DNA of 64,000 nt from Sunxiuqinia sp963678245 (GTDB lineage: Bacteria; Bacteroidota; Bacteroidia; Bacteroidales; Prolixibacteraceae). Below are positions 29,073-38,527 of this stretch, one piece after another (the stretch's first letter is position 1; every line of letters begins with the position of its first letter). The stretch lies in contig OZ223309.1 in NCBI GenBank assembly GCA_965140765.1, positions 3,100,001 to 3,164,000 of the forward strand, in the 5' to 3' direction. Under the pieces are notes generated by a model. It searched no databases. It worked only from the letters and a program-made list of their open reading frames with translations, and was not told the DNA's origin. Both the position numbers and the translations under genes were made by a program.

Positions 29073-30104
29073 ATGGAAATTCTAGTAGAATCTTTTGACC
29101 CCCAGGATGTAATTAAAATTATTGCAGAAAAGTACCGGGTAAAACTTCAGTCAAATGGTGCTGAAGTTTCCCTAACCCTTCCTAAACGTAGTGGAGAAGG
29201 GACAATTAAAGGAATCAATTTTTTAGATGGTATTGGCTTTACACGGATCGATTGCACGTTTGTTAAAGACACCATTTTGCGCTTCGAAAGCAACAAAAAC
29301 CAACCGATCCGTTTTATTTTTTGTGTTGAAGGGGAACTGGTTCATGTACTCAATCCCGATAACTTCCGGTATAAATTGGGCCCTATGATTGGCTCCATTG
29401 CCAGTAGCAGCAATAGCAACCAACAGTTGTTTATTTTTCCTCCAAATAAACGAATCTGCTATTTTACTCTCGATATTGATAAGGAAAAATTTTATCCTAA
29501 AATTGAAGATGAATTAGACACTATACCCGATAAACTAGCCAATGTTTTCAGAGATCGCAAAAGTATTGAACATTTTCTATATCAGTCAGACTACAGTTTA
29601 AATATTTCGGAATGCCTCAACGAAATCGAAAATAACACCCACGAAGGCATGGTCAGACGAATCTTTCTAGAATCAAAAGCCCTCGATTTGCTATGGATGC
29701 AAATCAAACAATACAAAGATGATCAAAACATTATCTCAAAACAGTCTATCATAAGAAAAACTGATGTCAAATTAATTATGAAGGCAAAGAAAATTCTGAT
29801 TGAAGATTTAAAAAATCCGCCAAGCATTAACGAACTAGCCAAACAAACCGGCACAAATCCGACAAAATTAAAAAAAGGGTTTAAGCGATTATTTGAACTT
29901 ACTATCAATGAATATCTTCGAAACGAGCGGCTGAACCAAGCCAAATTATTTTTAGCCGAAGAAAATCTAAGCATCAAGGAAGTTTCGGAGCTAGTTGGCT
30001 ATTCAAATAAAAGTGTGTTTTCAAAACGATTCAAAGAAAAATTTGGCGTTCTTCCGAGTCGGTTCATGCAACGTTACAAAAATCAAAAATCAAAAAAACA
30101 ATAG
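29073..30104 (+). CDS. AraC-family transcriptional regulator
   Basis: DNA-binding regulator with a ligand or sensing domain in about residues 1-235 and two helix-turn-helix motifs at the C-terminus (about 240-335). The second helix-turn-helix is recognisable as LSIKEVSELVGYSNKSVFSK followed by RFKEKFGVLPSRF. The N-terminal half resembles the Bacteroidota PchR-like type, but the ligand is unknown. Target genes cannot be deduced from the neighbours. Confidence 0.92.
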   Translation: MEILVESFDPQDVIKIIAEKYRVKLQSNGAEVSLTLPKRSGEGTIKGINFLDGIGFTRIDCTFVKDTILRFESNKNQPIRFIFCVEGELVHVLNPDNFRYKLGPMIGSIASSSNSNQQLFIFPPNKRICYFTLDIDKEKFYPKIEDELDTIPDKLANVFRDRKSIEHFLYQSDYSLNISECLNEIENNTHEGMVRRIFLESKALDLLWMQIKQYKDDQNIISKQSIIRKTDVKLIMKAKKILIEDLKNPPSINELAKQTGTNPTKLKKGFKRLFELTINEYLRNERLNQAKLFLAEENLSIKEVSELVGYSNKSVFSKRFKEKFGVLPSRFMQRYKNQKSKKQ

Positions 30105-30333
30105 AAAAACGATACCTTACAATTTGTATCACATACAGGATCCAAAAGTCAAGGGGTTCTACATTTTGGGGAAATAAGTGGACACCCAGTAAGAAACAGC
30201 CACGCTCCAACTACGTCCAAAAAAACTAAAAATCAACCAAATAAGTCGAATTAATTTATTTCCTAAGTTTTGGTATGTGTTTGGTTTCATTTCCATATGA
30301 AGCCAAACAATTTACATATTAAAACAGCAAACT

Positions 30334-31122
30334 ATGAAACAAATTATCTTGGTCGTCACTGTCGGAATTCTCTCTGCATGCAGTACGGTTCCGCTAACAA
30401 ACCGGAAACAGTTTACAGCAATTCCAACGGCTCAAATGCTCACGCTTAGTAACCAGAGTTACAGTCAGGTGCTGCAGGAAGAGAATAGCATTCGTAATAC
30501 CAATGAAAGTCAAGCAATTGCCAGAGTCGGAAGACGCATTGCCAATGCTGTTGAAGTGTACCTCGCAAGTATTGATAGAAAAGCCTTGATTGATGGTTAT
30601 GAATGGGAATTCAACCTGATAAAAAGTGATGCACTTAACGCTTGGTGCATGCCAGGTGGAAAGATCGCATTTTACACAGGTATTCTCCCCATTTGTCAGA
30701 ACGATAACGGAATAGCCGTTGTGATGGCCCACGAGGTGGCTCATGCTATTGCCAAGCACGGTAATGAGCGTATGTCACAGCAGCTTGTCCTCCAGATGGG
30801 AGGTACTGCACTCTCTGAAGCATTAAAGGAAAGCAAAGAAACGACCATGCAAATAGCCATGACTGCCTTTGGCCTTGGCGCGCAGCTTGGTGTAACATTA
30901 CCTTATAGCCGAAAGCATGAAAGTGAAGCTGACGAACTGGGCCTTTATTTTATGGCAATGGCTAATTATGACCCCAGAGAAGCACCAGAATTTTGGATAC
31001 GAATGATGAGCCAAAGCGAAGGAAATCCTCCAGAGTTTTTATCGACCCACCCGAACCCACAAAAACGAATAAACAACCTGAAACGGCTGATGCCTAAAGC
31101 AATGAAATATTATAGAAATTAA
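30334..31122 (+). CDS. M48-family metallopeptidase lipoprotein (LoiP/BepA-like)
   Basis: Lipid-anchored zinc protease of the periplasm. The signal peptide ends in LSAC with lipidated Cys16. The zinc site is HEVAH (133-137) in the longer stretch MAHEVAHAIAKHGNERM, with the third ligand in ESEADELG (196-203). The CSTVPLTNRKQ segment after the lipobox is typical of this subfamily. Homologues degrade misassembled outer-membrane proteins. Single gene. Confidence 0.93.
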   Translation: MKQIILVVTVGILSACSTVPLTNRKQFTAIPTAQMLTLSNQSYSQVLQEENSIRNTNESQAIARVGRRIANAVEVYLASIDRKALIDGYEWEFNLIKSDALNAWCMPGGKIAFYTGILPICQNDNGIAVVMAHEVAHAIAKHGNERMSQQLVLQMGGTALSEALKESKETTMQIAMTAFGLGAQLGVTLPYSRKHESEADELGLYFMAMANYDPREAPEFWIRMMSQSEGNPPEFLSTHPNPQKRINNLKRLMPKAMKYYRN

Positions 31123-31320
31123 TCTCTTCTCAACATGAAGCACGCTACCCCTTCAACCTTATTCATAAAGCGACTGATTAAAGGGACTCTTCATTTTGCC
31201 TTGATTTTAGAAAACTAAAGCCTGGGAAAAATCGACTTTTAAAGGGGACTATTAGAAATACTGATTAGTTTATTTACCTTGCTTCTTGTTTTTGAAAACA
31301 ATTAACTAAAGAAATACACA

Positions 31321-31665
31321 TCACCCTCCCGATCGCTTCACTTTATAACCTTCCTTTTGAAGAATTTGAACGACTTTATCACGTAAATCGCCCTGAACAA
31401 GAATCTCCCCTTCTTTAGCTGAGCCTCCCACTCCACAATTGGTTTTTAGCAATTTGCTCAAATCTTTTAAATCGTCATCATTGCCTACAAATCCGGTAAC
31501 TAATGTTACAGCCTTACCTTTGCGATTTTTCTTGTCCAGGCTGACTCTCAAATCCTGTTTTCGGGGCGGCAAAGTTTCCTCCTCCTCCTGTTCTTCTTTG
31601 TTGTATCCAAAATTAGGATTGGTCGAATAAACTACTCCCAAACGCTCTTTCCAATCTTTTGCCAT
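31321..31665 (-). CDS. SUI1/eIF1-like translation initiation factor (YciH)
   Basis: Small SUI1-fold protein related to eukaryotic eIF1 and bacterial YciH. The core motif is NCGVGGSAKEGEILVQGDLR near the C-terminus, preceded by AVTLVTGFVG. The start before AKDWKERLGVVYSTNP is chosen because an ATG 24 bases upstream overlaps the -7 box. Length 114 is normal. Confidence 0.9.
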   Translation of the reverse strand: MAKDWKERLGVVYSTNPNFGYNKEEQEEEETLPPRKQDLRVSLDKKNRKGKAVTLVTGFVGNDDDLKDLSKLLKTNCGVGGSAKEGEILVQGDLRDKVVQILQKEGYKVKRSGG

Positions 31666-31686
31666 AATCATATTCCTTTCGTTCTT

Positions 31687-31694
31687 CAAAAGTA
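31687..31694 (-). promoter_or_regulatory. -7 box (TAnnTTTG) of the SUI1 gene
   Basis: TACTTTTG on the minus strand, 21 bases upstream of the preferred ATG and overlapping the longer alternative start. Confidence 0.5.
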
Positions 31695-31807
31695 AAAAGA
31701 AAAACTTTGTCGAGTAAAAAATCTATAATTCTTTTCCGGATGACATTTTTTTTGAACTTTTTAGGAGCTCGACTGGTTGCTGTTACAAATAAACTGGAAA
31801 GAAGGAA

Positions 31808-32350
31808 ATGGCAGGACTAGTTGAAATTATTTCGAAGAAAGATATATTCCCCGAATACCAAAATACACCAATTGGCTTACTGTTGGAATACCATAATTTA
31901 AACAAACGATTTTCGAACTATGAAGCTCCTAAACTGCTGATTGGCATGTGCATGGACAACCGCAAAAACTTATGGATTCCGGAGAATTTCGCCTACATTA
32001 TTCGCTCAGGGGGAGCCAACCTTTTTTATCACGAATTTCAGGTTTCCTTTGCGATTGGCGTCGGGAATATTCAACATATCGCCTTGATTGGACATACCAA
32101 TTGTGAGATGGTTCAGCTGGATTCAAGAAAGGATGAGTTTATTGCAGGGATGGCTAAGAATGCCGGATGGACTCTGGAAAATGCGCAAATGCATTTTGAA
32201 AATCTATCACCTTTCTTTGAGATTGGCAACTCAGTTGACTTTCTGCTGGCAGAAGCTGGAAGACTACGTAGGCGATATCCGAAAGTAACGATTGCACCCT
32301 TATTTTTTGATGCAGAAAACAGCAAGCTTTATCAAATTGAAAAAAAATAA
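31808..32350 (+). CDS. Beta-carbonic anhydrase-like protein
   Basis: The zinc-site pattern of beta-carbonic anhydrases is present: Cys48-x-Asp50-x-Arg52 (CMDNR) and His96-x-x-Cys99 (HTNC), with the RSGGANL motif between them. The protein is small (180 residues) and the Ser after Asp in the usual CSDSR is Asn. It probably interconverts CO2 and bicarbonate, but this divergent branch could act on another substrate such as CS2. Convergent with the thiamine TonB receptor gene. Confidence 0.78.
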   Translation: MAGLVEIISKKDIFPEYQNTPIGLLLEYHNLNKRFSNYEAPKLLIGMCMDNRKNLWIPENFAYIIRSGGANLFYHEFQVSFAIGVGNIQHIALIGHTNCEMVQLDSRKDEFIAGMAKNAGWTLENAQMHFENLSPFFEIGNSVDFLLAEAGRLRRRYPKVTIAPLFFDAENSKLYQIEKK

Positions 32351-32378
32351 CCCTCAAAACTAAAGTTTCAAGGGTTAT
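32340..32378 (-). terminator. Intrinsic terminator of the TonB receptor gene
   Basis: On the minus strand ATAACCCTTGAAACT pairs with the mirrored arm ending GAGGGTTAT and is followed by eight T. It overlaps the last codons of the convergent carbonic-anhydrase-like gene. Confidence 0.85.
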
Positions 32379-32386
32379 CAACTGAT

Positions 32387-34840
32387 CTAAAATTTGAAAT
32401 CTATTCCGGCAAAGAAATGAGTTCCGGCTTGTGGAAAATATCCGTCCATTTTGTAGCGCTCGTCGCCGTAAATATAGGAATAAACCCAAGCATTACTTTC
32501 GTATTCCACATCAAACAGATTATTGACCATTAAATGCAACTTAACTTCATCAAAGAATTTGCAGTTGCTCGTATATTCAATTTTCAAACTATTGATAAAC
32601 CAAGCATCCAGTTTACGATCCTCGCTTGAGGTATTATCAATATACTGATCGCCAACATAGTTTGATAGTAAACTTAAGCTGAATGCAGGTGCTGGTTTAA
32701 ATTTCAATTGGCTATTGACAATTACATTTGGAGAAAATGCTAAATTAGTTTCACCTAAACTAAAGGCTGCTTGTCCCCCAGCGTCCCAATTATCAACATA
32801 CTCCGTAAAATCTTTTATTTTATTTTGGCTGAAAGTCACGTTTCCATCCCAATTCAGACTACGCGTAATTTTCAGTCCCCCGGCTAATTCAATTCCGGCA
32901 CGATAGCTATCATCCGCATTGACCATGATTGGAGCACCAATATCGTTAATTTCACCGGTTTGAATCAACTGATCTTCGTAACTCATATAATACAAATTAG
33001 CTCCAACTAAAAAGGTTGATGTTTTGTACGTGTAACCAGCCTCCAGATCTCGCAGGGTTTCAGAAACCGGCTGTTTGCCGGCCGGATCAGCATCGACAAA
33101 ATTACTTCGAGTTGGCTCGCGGTGAGCTACGGCATAGCTCAAATAAGCTTCCTGTGCATTGCTTGGCCGGTAAAAAACACCAAACTTAGGATTGAAAAAA
33201 TCGTACTGATGCGACTGTGTCAAATCCCGCAAATCATCATCAATGCCATCAATATCGTAATCAATATGGCGATACTGTAGATCAGCAAATAAATTGAAAG
33301 CCTCTGTGAGTTGGTAACCATATTTCCCAAACACATTGAAGTCTTTTTTCAATCCGGTTCCCCGGTACCATTCATGGTCCTTTTCATTCTCGCCCATGTA
33401 CTGAGCCCAAATCACATTTCCAAAATGATCGCCATCATATGTACTATGACCTCCTCCGAAAGTGAATGCTGAATTATTTCTTTCGTAATTCAACGAAAAA
33501 GTAGCCCCATAGAAATCATTGTCCAACCATTTTCTGGCAACAAGGTCTGTCACTTCAACTCCTTCAGGAACTGTCATCTGATAATCGGTGAAATCTTCAT
33601 CATATTCATAGTTTTCGTAATAGCCACGACCATAGGTGTAGTGCAATGCCGCGTTGATATTCAGGAAGTCATTCAACTGATGAGAAAAATGCAATTGATA
33701 GTGATCTTGCTGATAATGGTCTACTTCATTTTCATACGTATAAAAATTGTATGTTCTGGCATCAGAATTCATGACGTGATCAAATTGTTCTTCGTTCGCC
33801 CGAGCCGAATGTGAGTTCCATAACCAATGATCGCGATAACGCTCCAATCCTGCAACATCATTGTTCAGTTTTGCTGAAGGCACACCATACCACGCCTGGT
33901 AAGTCTTCTCAAAACCGGAAAATACGTTGACTTTTATAACCGTGTTCTCCGAATAATATCCGGCAGATGTAAAAAATGACTTCAGATCAGCTGAAGCCCG
34001 ATCAATAAAACCATCAGAATTTACCTTCGATAAACGAACATCAAAGGTAAAATGGTCTTTTAACAAACCTGTTCCGGCACTTACCGAGTTTTTAAATGTA
34101 TTAAACGAACCAACCGAAGTCCGATACTCGGCATAGGCATCTTTGTTCAACGTTGATGTTTGCAGATTAATCGTGGCTCCAAAAGCCGCAGCACCATTGG
34201 TCGAAGTTCCAACTCCCCGCTGTATCTGGATATTTTCGATCGATCCGGCTAAGTCAGGTATATCAACAAACCATGTTCCATGCGATTCGGCATCGTTCAT
34301 GGGAATACCATTTACGGTAACATTGATTCGATTTAAATCGGTTCCACGAATTCGGAAATTGGTATACCCGACTCCTGCACCTGCATCCGATGTCGCCACA
34401 TACGACGGTGTCATGGTCAGCAAATAAGGTATATCCTGTCCCATATTTCGGCTTTCGATGGTTGATTGGTTGACTGTGGTTTTCGCTACAGGCGTTTTAT
34501 CTCCTGCACGAGTTGCCGAAACCAACACTTCTTCAGCCATAATATGACGTGGCTCCAAGCGGATGTTTCGCTCTGTTTCTCCATCCACATTCACAGAAAT
34601 ACTTTTGGGTTCGTAACCAATGTAGGTCACCTTCAAGGTATAAGTACCAGCTTTAAGTTTCTCGAACTCGTACTTACCATTCTCGTTCGTTGAAGTTCCT
34701 TTGTAGCTTCCCGACAACATCAGGTTGGCCCCAACCAATTTTTCTCCTGATTCACTCAACACAGTTCCACGAAGTGAATACTCTGCAAATGAATACACGA
34801 CAAAACACTGCATCAGCAGTATTAATCCTAATCTTTTCAT
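32387..34840 (-). CDS. TonB-dependent receptor under TPP riboswitch (probable thiamine receptor)
   Basis: Outer-membrane TonB-dependent transporter. The signal peptide (about 1-20, ending SFA) is followed by a carboxypeptidase-like domain (SLRGTVLSESGEKLVGANLM), a plug domain with FRIRGTDLNRINVTVNGIPM and a 22-strand barrel ending GIDFKF. The TPP riboswitch in its leader says that expression is off when thiamine is plentiful, so uptake of thiamine or a precursor is the likely job. The start is the ATG before KRLGLILLMQ; a longer frame adds 13 residues lying close to the riboswitch. No thi genes follow on the same transcript. Confidence 0.92.
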   Translation of the reverse strand: MKRLGLILLMQCFVVYSFAEYSLRGTVLSESGEKLVGANLMLSGSYKGTSTNENGKYEFEKLKAGTYTLKVTYIGYEPKSISVNVDGETERNIRLEPRHIMAEEVLVSATRAGDKTPVAKTTVNQSTIESRNMGQDIPYLLTMTPSYVATSDAGAGVGYTNFRIRGTDLNRINVTVNGIPMNDAESHGTWFVDIPDLAGSIENIQIQRGVGTSTNGAAAFGATINLQTSTLNKDAYAEYRTSVGSFNTFKNSVSAGTGLLKDHFTFDVRLSKVNSDGFIDRASADLKSFFTSAGYYSENTVIKVNVFSGFEKTYQAWYGVPSAKLNNDVAGLERYRDHWLWNSHSARANEEQFDHVMNSDARTYNFYTYENEVDHYQQDHYQLHFSHQLNDFLNINAALHYTYGRGYYENYEYDEDFTDYQMTVPEGVEVTDLVARKWLDNDFYGATFSLNYERNNSAFTFGGGHSTYDGDHFGNVIWAQYMGENEKDHEWYRGTGLKKDFNVFGKYGYQLTEAFNLFADLQYRHIDYDIDGIDDDLRDLTQSHQYDFFNPKFGVFYRPSNAQEAYLSYAVAHREPTRSNFVDADPAGKQPVSETLRDLEAGYTYKTSTFLVGANLYYMSYEDQLIQTGEINDIGAPIMVNADDSYRAGIELAGGLKITRSLNWDGNVTFSQNKIKDFTEYVDNWDAGGQAAFSLGETNLAFSPNVIVNSQLKFKPAPAFSLSLLSNYVGDQYIDNTSSEDRKLDAWFINSLKIEYTSNCKFFDEVKLHLMVNNLFDVEYESNAWVYSYIYGDERYKMDGYFPQAGTHFFAGIDFKF

Positions 34841-34899
34841 TTTCTTTTTGATAATCTGGTTAAAAACTACATTAACCAATGAGGTAGGAATTTTTCCTT

Positions 34900-34979
34900 A
34901 TGCCCTCCCTACGCCGGTACTAACCGGATCAGGTTCATTGGGTATGATCTCAGCCCTTAATTATTAAGGCACCCCATTG
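34900..34979 (-). promoter_or_regulatory. TPP (THI-box) riboswitch
   Basis: The minus strand shows all signature pieces in order: GGGGTGCC, then GGCTGAGATCATACCC, then GAACCTGATCCGGTTAGTACC and GGCGTAGGGA. This is the conserved thiamine pyrophosphate aptamer. It ends about 60 bases before the TonB receptor ATG. The expression platform is not obvious; a small AGGAAAAATTCCT hairpin follows. Confidence 0.95.
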
Positions 34980-34994
34980 CAATAAATACAATTG

Positions 34995-35026
34995 CAAAGG
35001 TATGCGAAAAAAAGTGAATTTTGCAA
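34995..35026 (-). promoter_or_regulatory. Promoter of the TPP-riboswitch transcript
   Basis: On the minus strand TTG, 21 bases, then TACCTTTG match the Bacteroidota -33/-7 pattern. The -7 box lies 16 bases before the start of the aptamer. Confidence 0.65.
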
Positions 35027-35218
35027 TGCCCACATTGCACCTTAAACTTCAAAAACCTGAAATTATTTCATAATCAGCCAATTACAATATGAAAAATTGT
35101 CTTTTAAAAAGACAAAATGGCAATGATCGGCTTAATTCTAATCGAAAATAGCAGCAAAAGTCTGTTGGTATATTGTTTGAAATTTATTTGTTGTAATCAT
35201 TGATGTTGAACTAAAAAA

Positions 35219-35225
35219 AGGAGGA
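35219..35225 (+). promoter_or_regulatory. Strong Shine-Dalgarno site before hsp20
   Basis: GGAGG with eight bases to the ATG, within AAAGGAGGATTTAG. Such sites are rare in Bacteroidota and in this window, so translation of this gene may be initiated more classically than its neighbours. Confidence 0.7.
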
Positions 35226-35232
35226 TTTAGTT

Positions 35233-35667
35233 ATGTTACCATTAATCAAACAAAACAGAAACGTGCCGAATTTATTCGACGATTTCTTTGGGAGAAATTT
35301 CTGGAACGATGTCTTTGATAAACCAGAATGGAGTTCAAGCCCCGCGGTAAATGTGTATGAACATAAAGAGGATTTCGAGATTGAAGTAGCTGCACCAGGA
35401 TTGGACAAGAAAGATTTTCAGATCGACCTGAAAGACAATGTTCTGACCGTTTCGTCTCAAAAGAAAGAGCAAAAAGAAGAGAAAGATGGAAAAAAGATTG
35501 TATTCAGTGAGTTTAACTATTCTTCATTCAGCCGTTCATTCAGATTACCGGAAGGTGTTGATGCCAAAAAAATTAAGGCAAAACACAAAGACGGTATTTT
35601 AACAATTCTACTTCCTAAAAGGGAAGAATACAAAGAACATGCACCACGAATGATAGACATTTCATAG
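35233..35667 (+). CDS. Hsp20/alpha-crystallin small heat-shock protein
   Basis: ATP-independent holdase that binds unfolding proteins. The alpha-crystallin domain spans about residues 38-135, with the strands DFEIEVAAPGLDKKDFQIDL and a closing AKHKDGILTILLPKREE, which includes the conserved G-x-L motif. The N-terminal arm (LFDDFFGRNFWNDVFD) is of normal type. An unusually good Shine-Dalgarno site precedes it and a terminator follows. Confidence 0.95.
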   Translation: MLPLIKQNRNVPNLFDDFFGRNFWNDVFDKPEWSSSPAVNVYEHKEDFEIEVAAPGLDKKDFQIDLKDNVLTVSSQKKEQKEEKDGKKIVFSEFNYSSFSRSFRLPEGVDAKKIKAKHKDGILTILLPKREEYKEHAPRMIDIS

Positions 35668-35696
35668 GAAGGTAGTTTTAGTTTAGTTAGTAAATG

Positions 35697-35722
35697 AGCC
35701 TCACCAATTGGTGGGGCTTTTT
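35697..35722 (+). terminator. Intrinsic terminator after hsp20
   Basis: GCCTCACCAATTGGTGGGGC forms a nearly perfect stem with almost no loop and is followed by five T. Confidence 0.85.
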
Positions 35723-35727
35723 GCTAA

Positions 35728-36399
35728 CTAGTATGTTGAGACAACTTGAAAATCGACATCGTGCTTTACAATTCTCAAATGCTCCAACACCTCTTTGCTT
35801 CTAATTCCAATTATACCATAAACTGCTTTTCCGGGCCAAAGGACTTGCCTTTCGAGCTGAAAATTCATCAGCTCATCTTTCAGTTTTAGGTTCTCATTCT
35901 TTCGTTGATTATCAACCGCAGAAGCAATATCACCAGTTATACTCGGAGTATCTTCTTCGAAATAAGAACGCTCGTAATAATAGTCGTCATCGTCATCAAG
36001 CGAAGAGTAAAAGGCCGCCTCTGCCAACCAAACCGGAGCAAATAAAATCATTAGTGGTGACCTTCTCTGTCTTACTTTTTTTGCTAACCAGGCATTGTGT
36101 ATGCGCTCAACTGGTTCGTCACCGTTATAAAAAGACAATTGCATTCCATGAACAGGTTTTTTCCCATTGTTCATGATTCGAACACTGATTACATGAATAT
36201 GCTTTCGTTTAGCCCAGCGAGACGCTTGTTTATTCCCTGTTTTATCCAACACCCCATCAACATAACTAAAACCAAACTGCTGATCATCCTGAAGCTGTGG
36301 GTACGACCACGCACTAATCGCTGAAATTGTTTTGTGTTGCGTGGCACAAGACGAAAAAAGGCAAACTGTAATTAATAGTAAAATAGAAATACGACACAT
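35728..36399 (-). CDS. Lipoprotein of unknown function
   Basis: Signal peptide with lipobox LFSSC (Cys18). The body carries a hydrophobic patch (PLMILFAPVWLAEAAFYSS) followed by a striking acidic/tyrosine run (DDDDDYYYERSYFEED), then a beta-rich tail. A short strand around VISVRIMNNGKKPVHGMQLS looks like an immunoglobulin-like or FxLD-type extracellular fold, but I do not recognise the family. Confidence 0.75.
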   Translation of the reverse strand: MCRISILLLITVCLFSSCATQHKTISAISAWSYPQLQDDQQFGFSYVDGVLDKTGNKQASRWAKRKHIHVISVRIMNNGKKPVHGMQLSFYNGDEPVERIHNAWLAKKVRQRRSPLMILFAPVWLAEAAFYSSLDDDDDYYYERSYFEEDTPSITGDIASAVDNQRKNENLKLKDELMNFQLERQVLWPGKAVYGIIGIRSKEVLEHLRIVKHDVDFQVVSTY

Positions 36400-36447
36400 G
36401 ACTAAACAACATAAATATGAGATGCAAAGATATTATTTTACAAAATA

Positions 36448-37413
36448 CTAAAGCCACCTATTCTTCTTAAATAACCAAAATTGAAAGCCAACAATTGTTA
36501 AAAGAATAATAATAAAGATCAAAAATGCTAAGGGACTATCAGCTTTTGGTATTCCGGCCAAGTTCACCCCAAGCAGTCCGGTAAAAAAGCCCAGAGGTAA
36601 AAAAAAGGCAGCAACAATTGTCAACACGTACATCCGTTTATTCATCTCATCGTTTTGCCTGTTGTACAAGGTCTCCTGGCTAACAGTTCCCATGTCACGT
36701 GCCGCATCCAGCATTTCAATATATCGAATAAGCTGATCAGTAATTTCCCGAAAGCGAAGTTGTTGTTTTTGAGTAATCCAGCTTGTTTTTTCAAGTTGAA
36801 TTTTCAAAAAAGCCTCTCGCTGAGGAACCAAAAAACGCTTTAGTTGAATAATTTGTCTGCGGATATTGTGAATGTCATTTCGATAGTCTTTATCTTCATT
36901 ATCTAATACCAATTCTTCAATTTCAGCCGAACGATCTTCGATATCCTCCATAAAATCCCCCATTCTGAGAATCAGGCGTTCGCATAAGTAAACAAGAAAA
37001 TGGGCAGCCGACTTGGGACTGTTCCCCGCTTCAATTTGAGAAGCCAGATCATTTACCGACAGAATACTGCGTCTTTGGCAGGTGATAATCCGGTTTTTAC
37101 CAACCAACATCCGAACAGAAACCATGTCCTCGGGATCTGCCCCTTCAGCCAGATTGACTCCTCTCAACATGAACAGCATATCATCGTTGGAAATTGACAG
37201 TCTTGGTCTTGTTTCTTCTTTTAATAAAGCGTCAACAAACAACTCATCGAGACCATCAATAGATCGGATTGTATCGGAAGTATCAGGCTTTGTTAAATCA
37301 AACTGCAACCATTGATAGGCATTGTGAGGAATGGGTTGGTGAACTTGATCCTCACTTATTTTTTCAAAAGATTTTGTTGTTGGAAAAATATTGAATCCAT
37401 TAATAAGTGACAT
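36448..37413 (-). CDS. CorA-family divalent cation transporter, ZntB-like
   Basis: Homopentameric membrane channel for divalent metals: a large N-terminal cytoplasmic domain (about 1-255) and two C-terminal helices. Instead of the magnesium-selective GMN of CorA, the loop after the first helix reads GVNLAGIP, close to the GVN-GGIP of ZntB. Zinc or another metal is therefore more likely than magnesium. Length 321 fits. Confidence 0.87.
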   Translation of the reverse strand: MSLINGFNIFPTTKSFEKISEDQVHQPIPHNAYQWLQFDLTKPDTSDTIRSIDGLDELFVDALLKEETRPRLSISNDDMLFMLRGVNLAEGADPEDMVSVRMLVGKNRIITCQRRSILSVNDLASQIEAGNSPKSAAHFLVYLCERLILRMGDFMEDIEDRSAEIEELVLDNEDKDYRNDIHNIRRQIIQLKRFLVPQREAFLKIQLEKTSWITQKQQLRFREITDQLIRYIEMLDAARDMGTVSQETLYNRQNDEMNKRMYVLTIVAAFFLPLGFFTGLLGVNLAGIPKADSPLAFLIFIIILLTIVGFQFWLFKKNRWL

Positions 37414-37485
37414 AACGAAATCGAATTAATTTGATTCAATATACAAAGGTTTTCCGATAATGCGAACAGAACAGATAAGCAAAAA

Positions 37486-38514
37486 CTACTTGTTTACTTC
37501 TCGAAATGTTCTTTTCCTCTCCAAATAAAATTTCCAGATAATGCTCTTCACCAAAATTTCATCATGCCACTGAGGTGTCGCAATTTTTTTGAGTTGAATT
37601 CTCTTTTTTCGAAGTTTTTTGTGTGAACGGTAAAATGCGGCATGTGCCTGAAAGACGCTGAAAAAACCTTTCGTGTTTCCTTCACTCAATAGCTTAAATG
37701 CAGCAGCACCGTCTAAAAGCATCCGAACAACAATAACTTTATAAAATTTTCGGCGGGGAAGATTTTTGTACAACAGCCACAAGCTATTTCGAAAATTCAG
37801 GAACAACTTTTTAGGATTGTCATACGACAAAGTTCCGCCTCCGAGATGATAAACCTTACTGAATGGGGTGTATCGAATTTGAAAACCCATATTTTTTAAA
37901 CGCCAGCAAATGTCGATTTCCTCCATATGGGCCCAGAAATCAGAATCGAAACCACCTGCTTTATGAAAATAACTGGCACGAACCGCCATGCACGCTCCGG
38001 TTGCCCAAAAAATATTGCAAACTTGGTCGAACTGCCCTTCATCCTTCTCCATCACATTAAGAATACGTCCCCGGCAAAACGGAAACCCCAGCTTGTCGAT
38101 AAAACCGCCGGCAGCTCCTGCATATTCAAACTCATCCTTTTTATTCCAGCTAAGCACTTTGGGTTGAGCTGCGGCAACCGTATCGTCTTCTTCCATTGCT
38201 TGAATCAATGGGCTAATCCAGTCGGGCGTAACCTCAACATCTGAATTCAGCAAAATGTAATAATCAGCTTCAATATTCTTTAACGCCAAATTATAGCCTT
38301 TTGCAAAACCATGATTTTCACCCAAATGAATAATCTTCAACTGCGGATAATTGCTTTCAAGAAAAGTTATAGAATCGTCGTCAGAATTGTTGTCGGCGAT
38401 AATAATTTCAACTCCTTCATCCTGACTATTTTCAATAACAGAGGGTAAATACTGCTTTAGCAATTTCTTGCCGTTCCAGTTTAAGATAACAATCGCAACC
38501 TTGGGTGAATTCAT
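37486..38514 (-). CDS. Glycosyltransferase family 2 protein
   Basis: GT-A-fold transferase of the rhamnosyltransferase-like GT2 group. The N-terminal nucleotide-binding region reads IVILNWNGKKLLKQYLPSVI, with DNNSDD near residue 45 and the metal-binding LLNSDVEV near 90. The acceptor region includes GACMAVRASYFHKAGGFDSD. The C-terminal 80 residues are basic and probably membrane-associated. It is the second gene after a small hypothetical gene in the same direction; the sugar and acceptor are unknown. Confidence 0.9.
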   Translation of the reverse strand: MNSPKVAIVILNWNGKKLLKQYLPSVIENSQDEGVEIIIADNNSDDDSITFLESNYPQLKIIHLGENHGFAKGYNLALKNIEADYYILLNSDVEVTPDWISPLIQAMEEDDTVAAAQPKVLSWNKKDEFEYAGAAGGFIDKLGFPFCRGRILNVMEKDEGQFDQVCNIFWATGACMAVRASYFHKAGGFDSDFWAHMEEIDICWRLKNMGFQIRYTPFSKVYHLGGGTLSYDNPKKLFLNFRNSLWLLYKNLPRRKFYKVIVVRMLLDGAAAFKLLSEGNTKGFFSVFQAHAAFYRSHKKLRKKRIQLKKIATPQWHDEILVKSIIWKFYLERKRTFREVNK

Positions 38515-38518
38515 CCGA

Positions 38519-38526
38519 CAAATATA
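38519..38526 (-). promoter_or_regulatory. Possible -7 box before the glycosyltransferase
   Basis: TATATTTG on the minus strand lies only five bases before the ATG. If real, the transcript would be almost leaderless, so this may be chance. Confidence 0.25.
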
Positions 38527-38527
38527 G

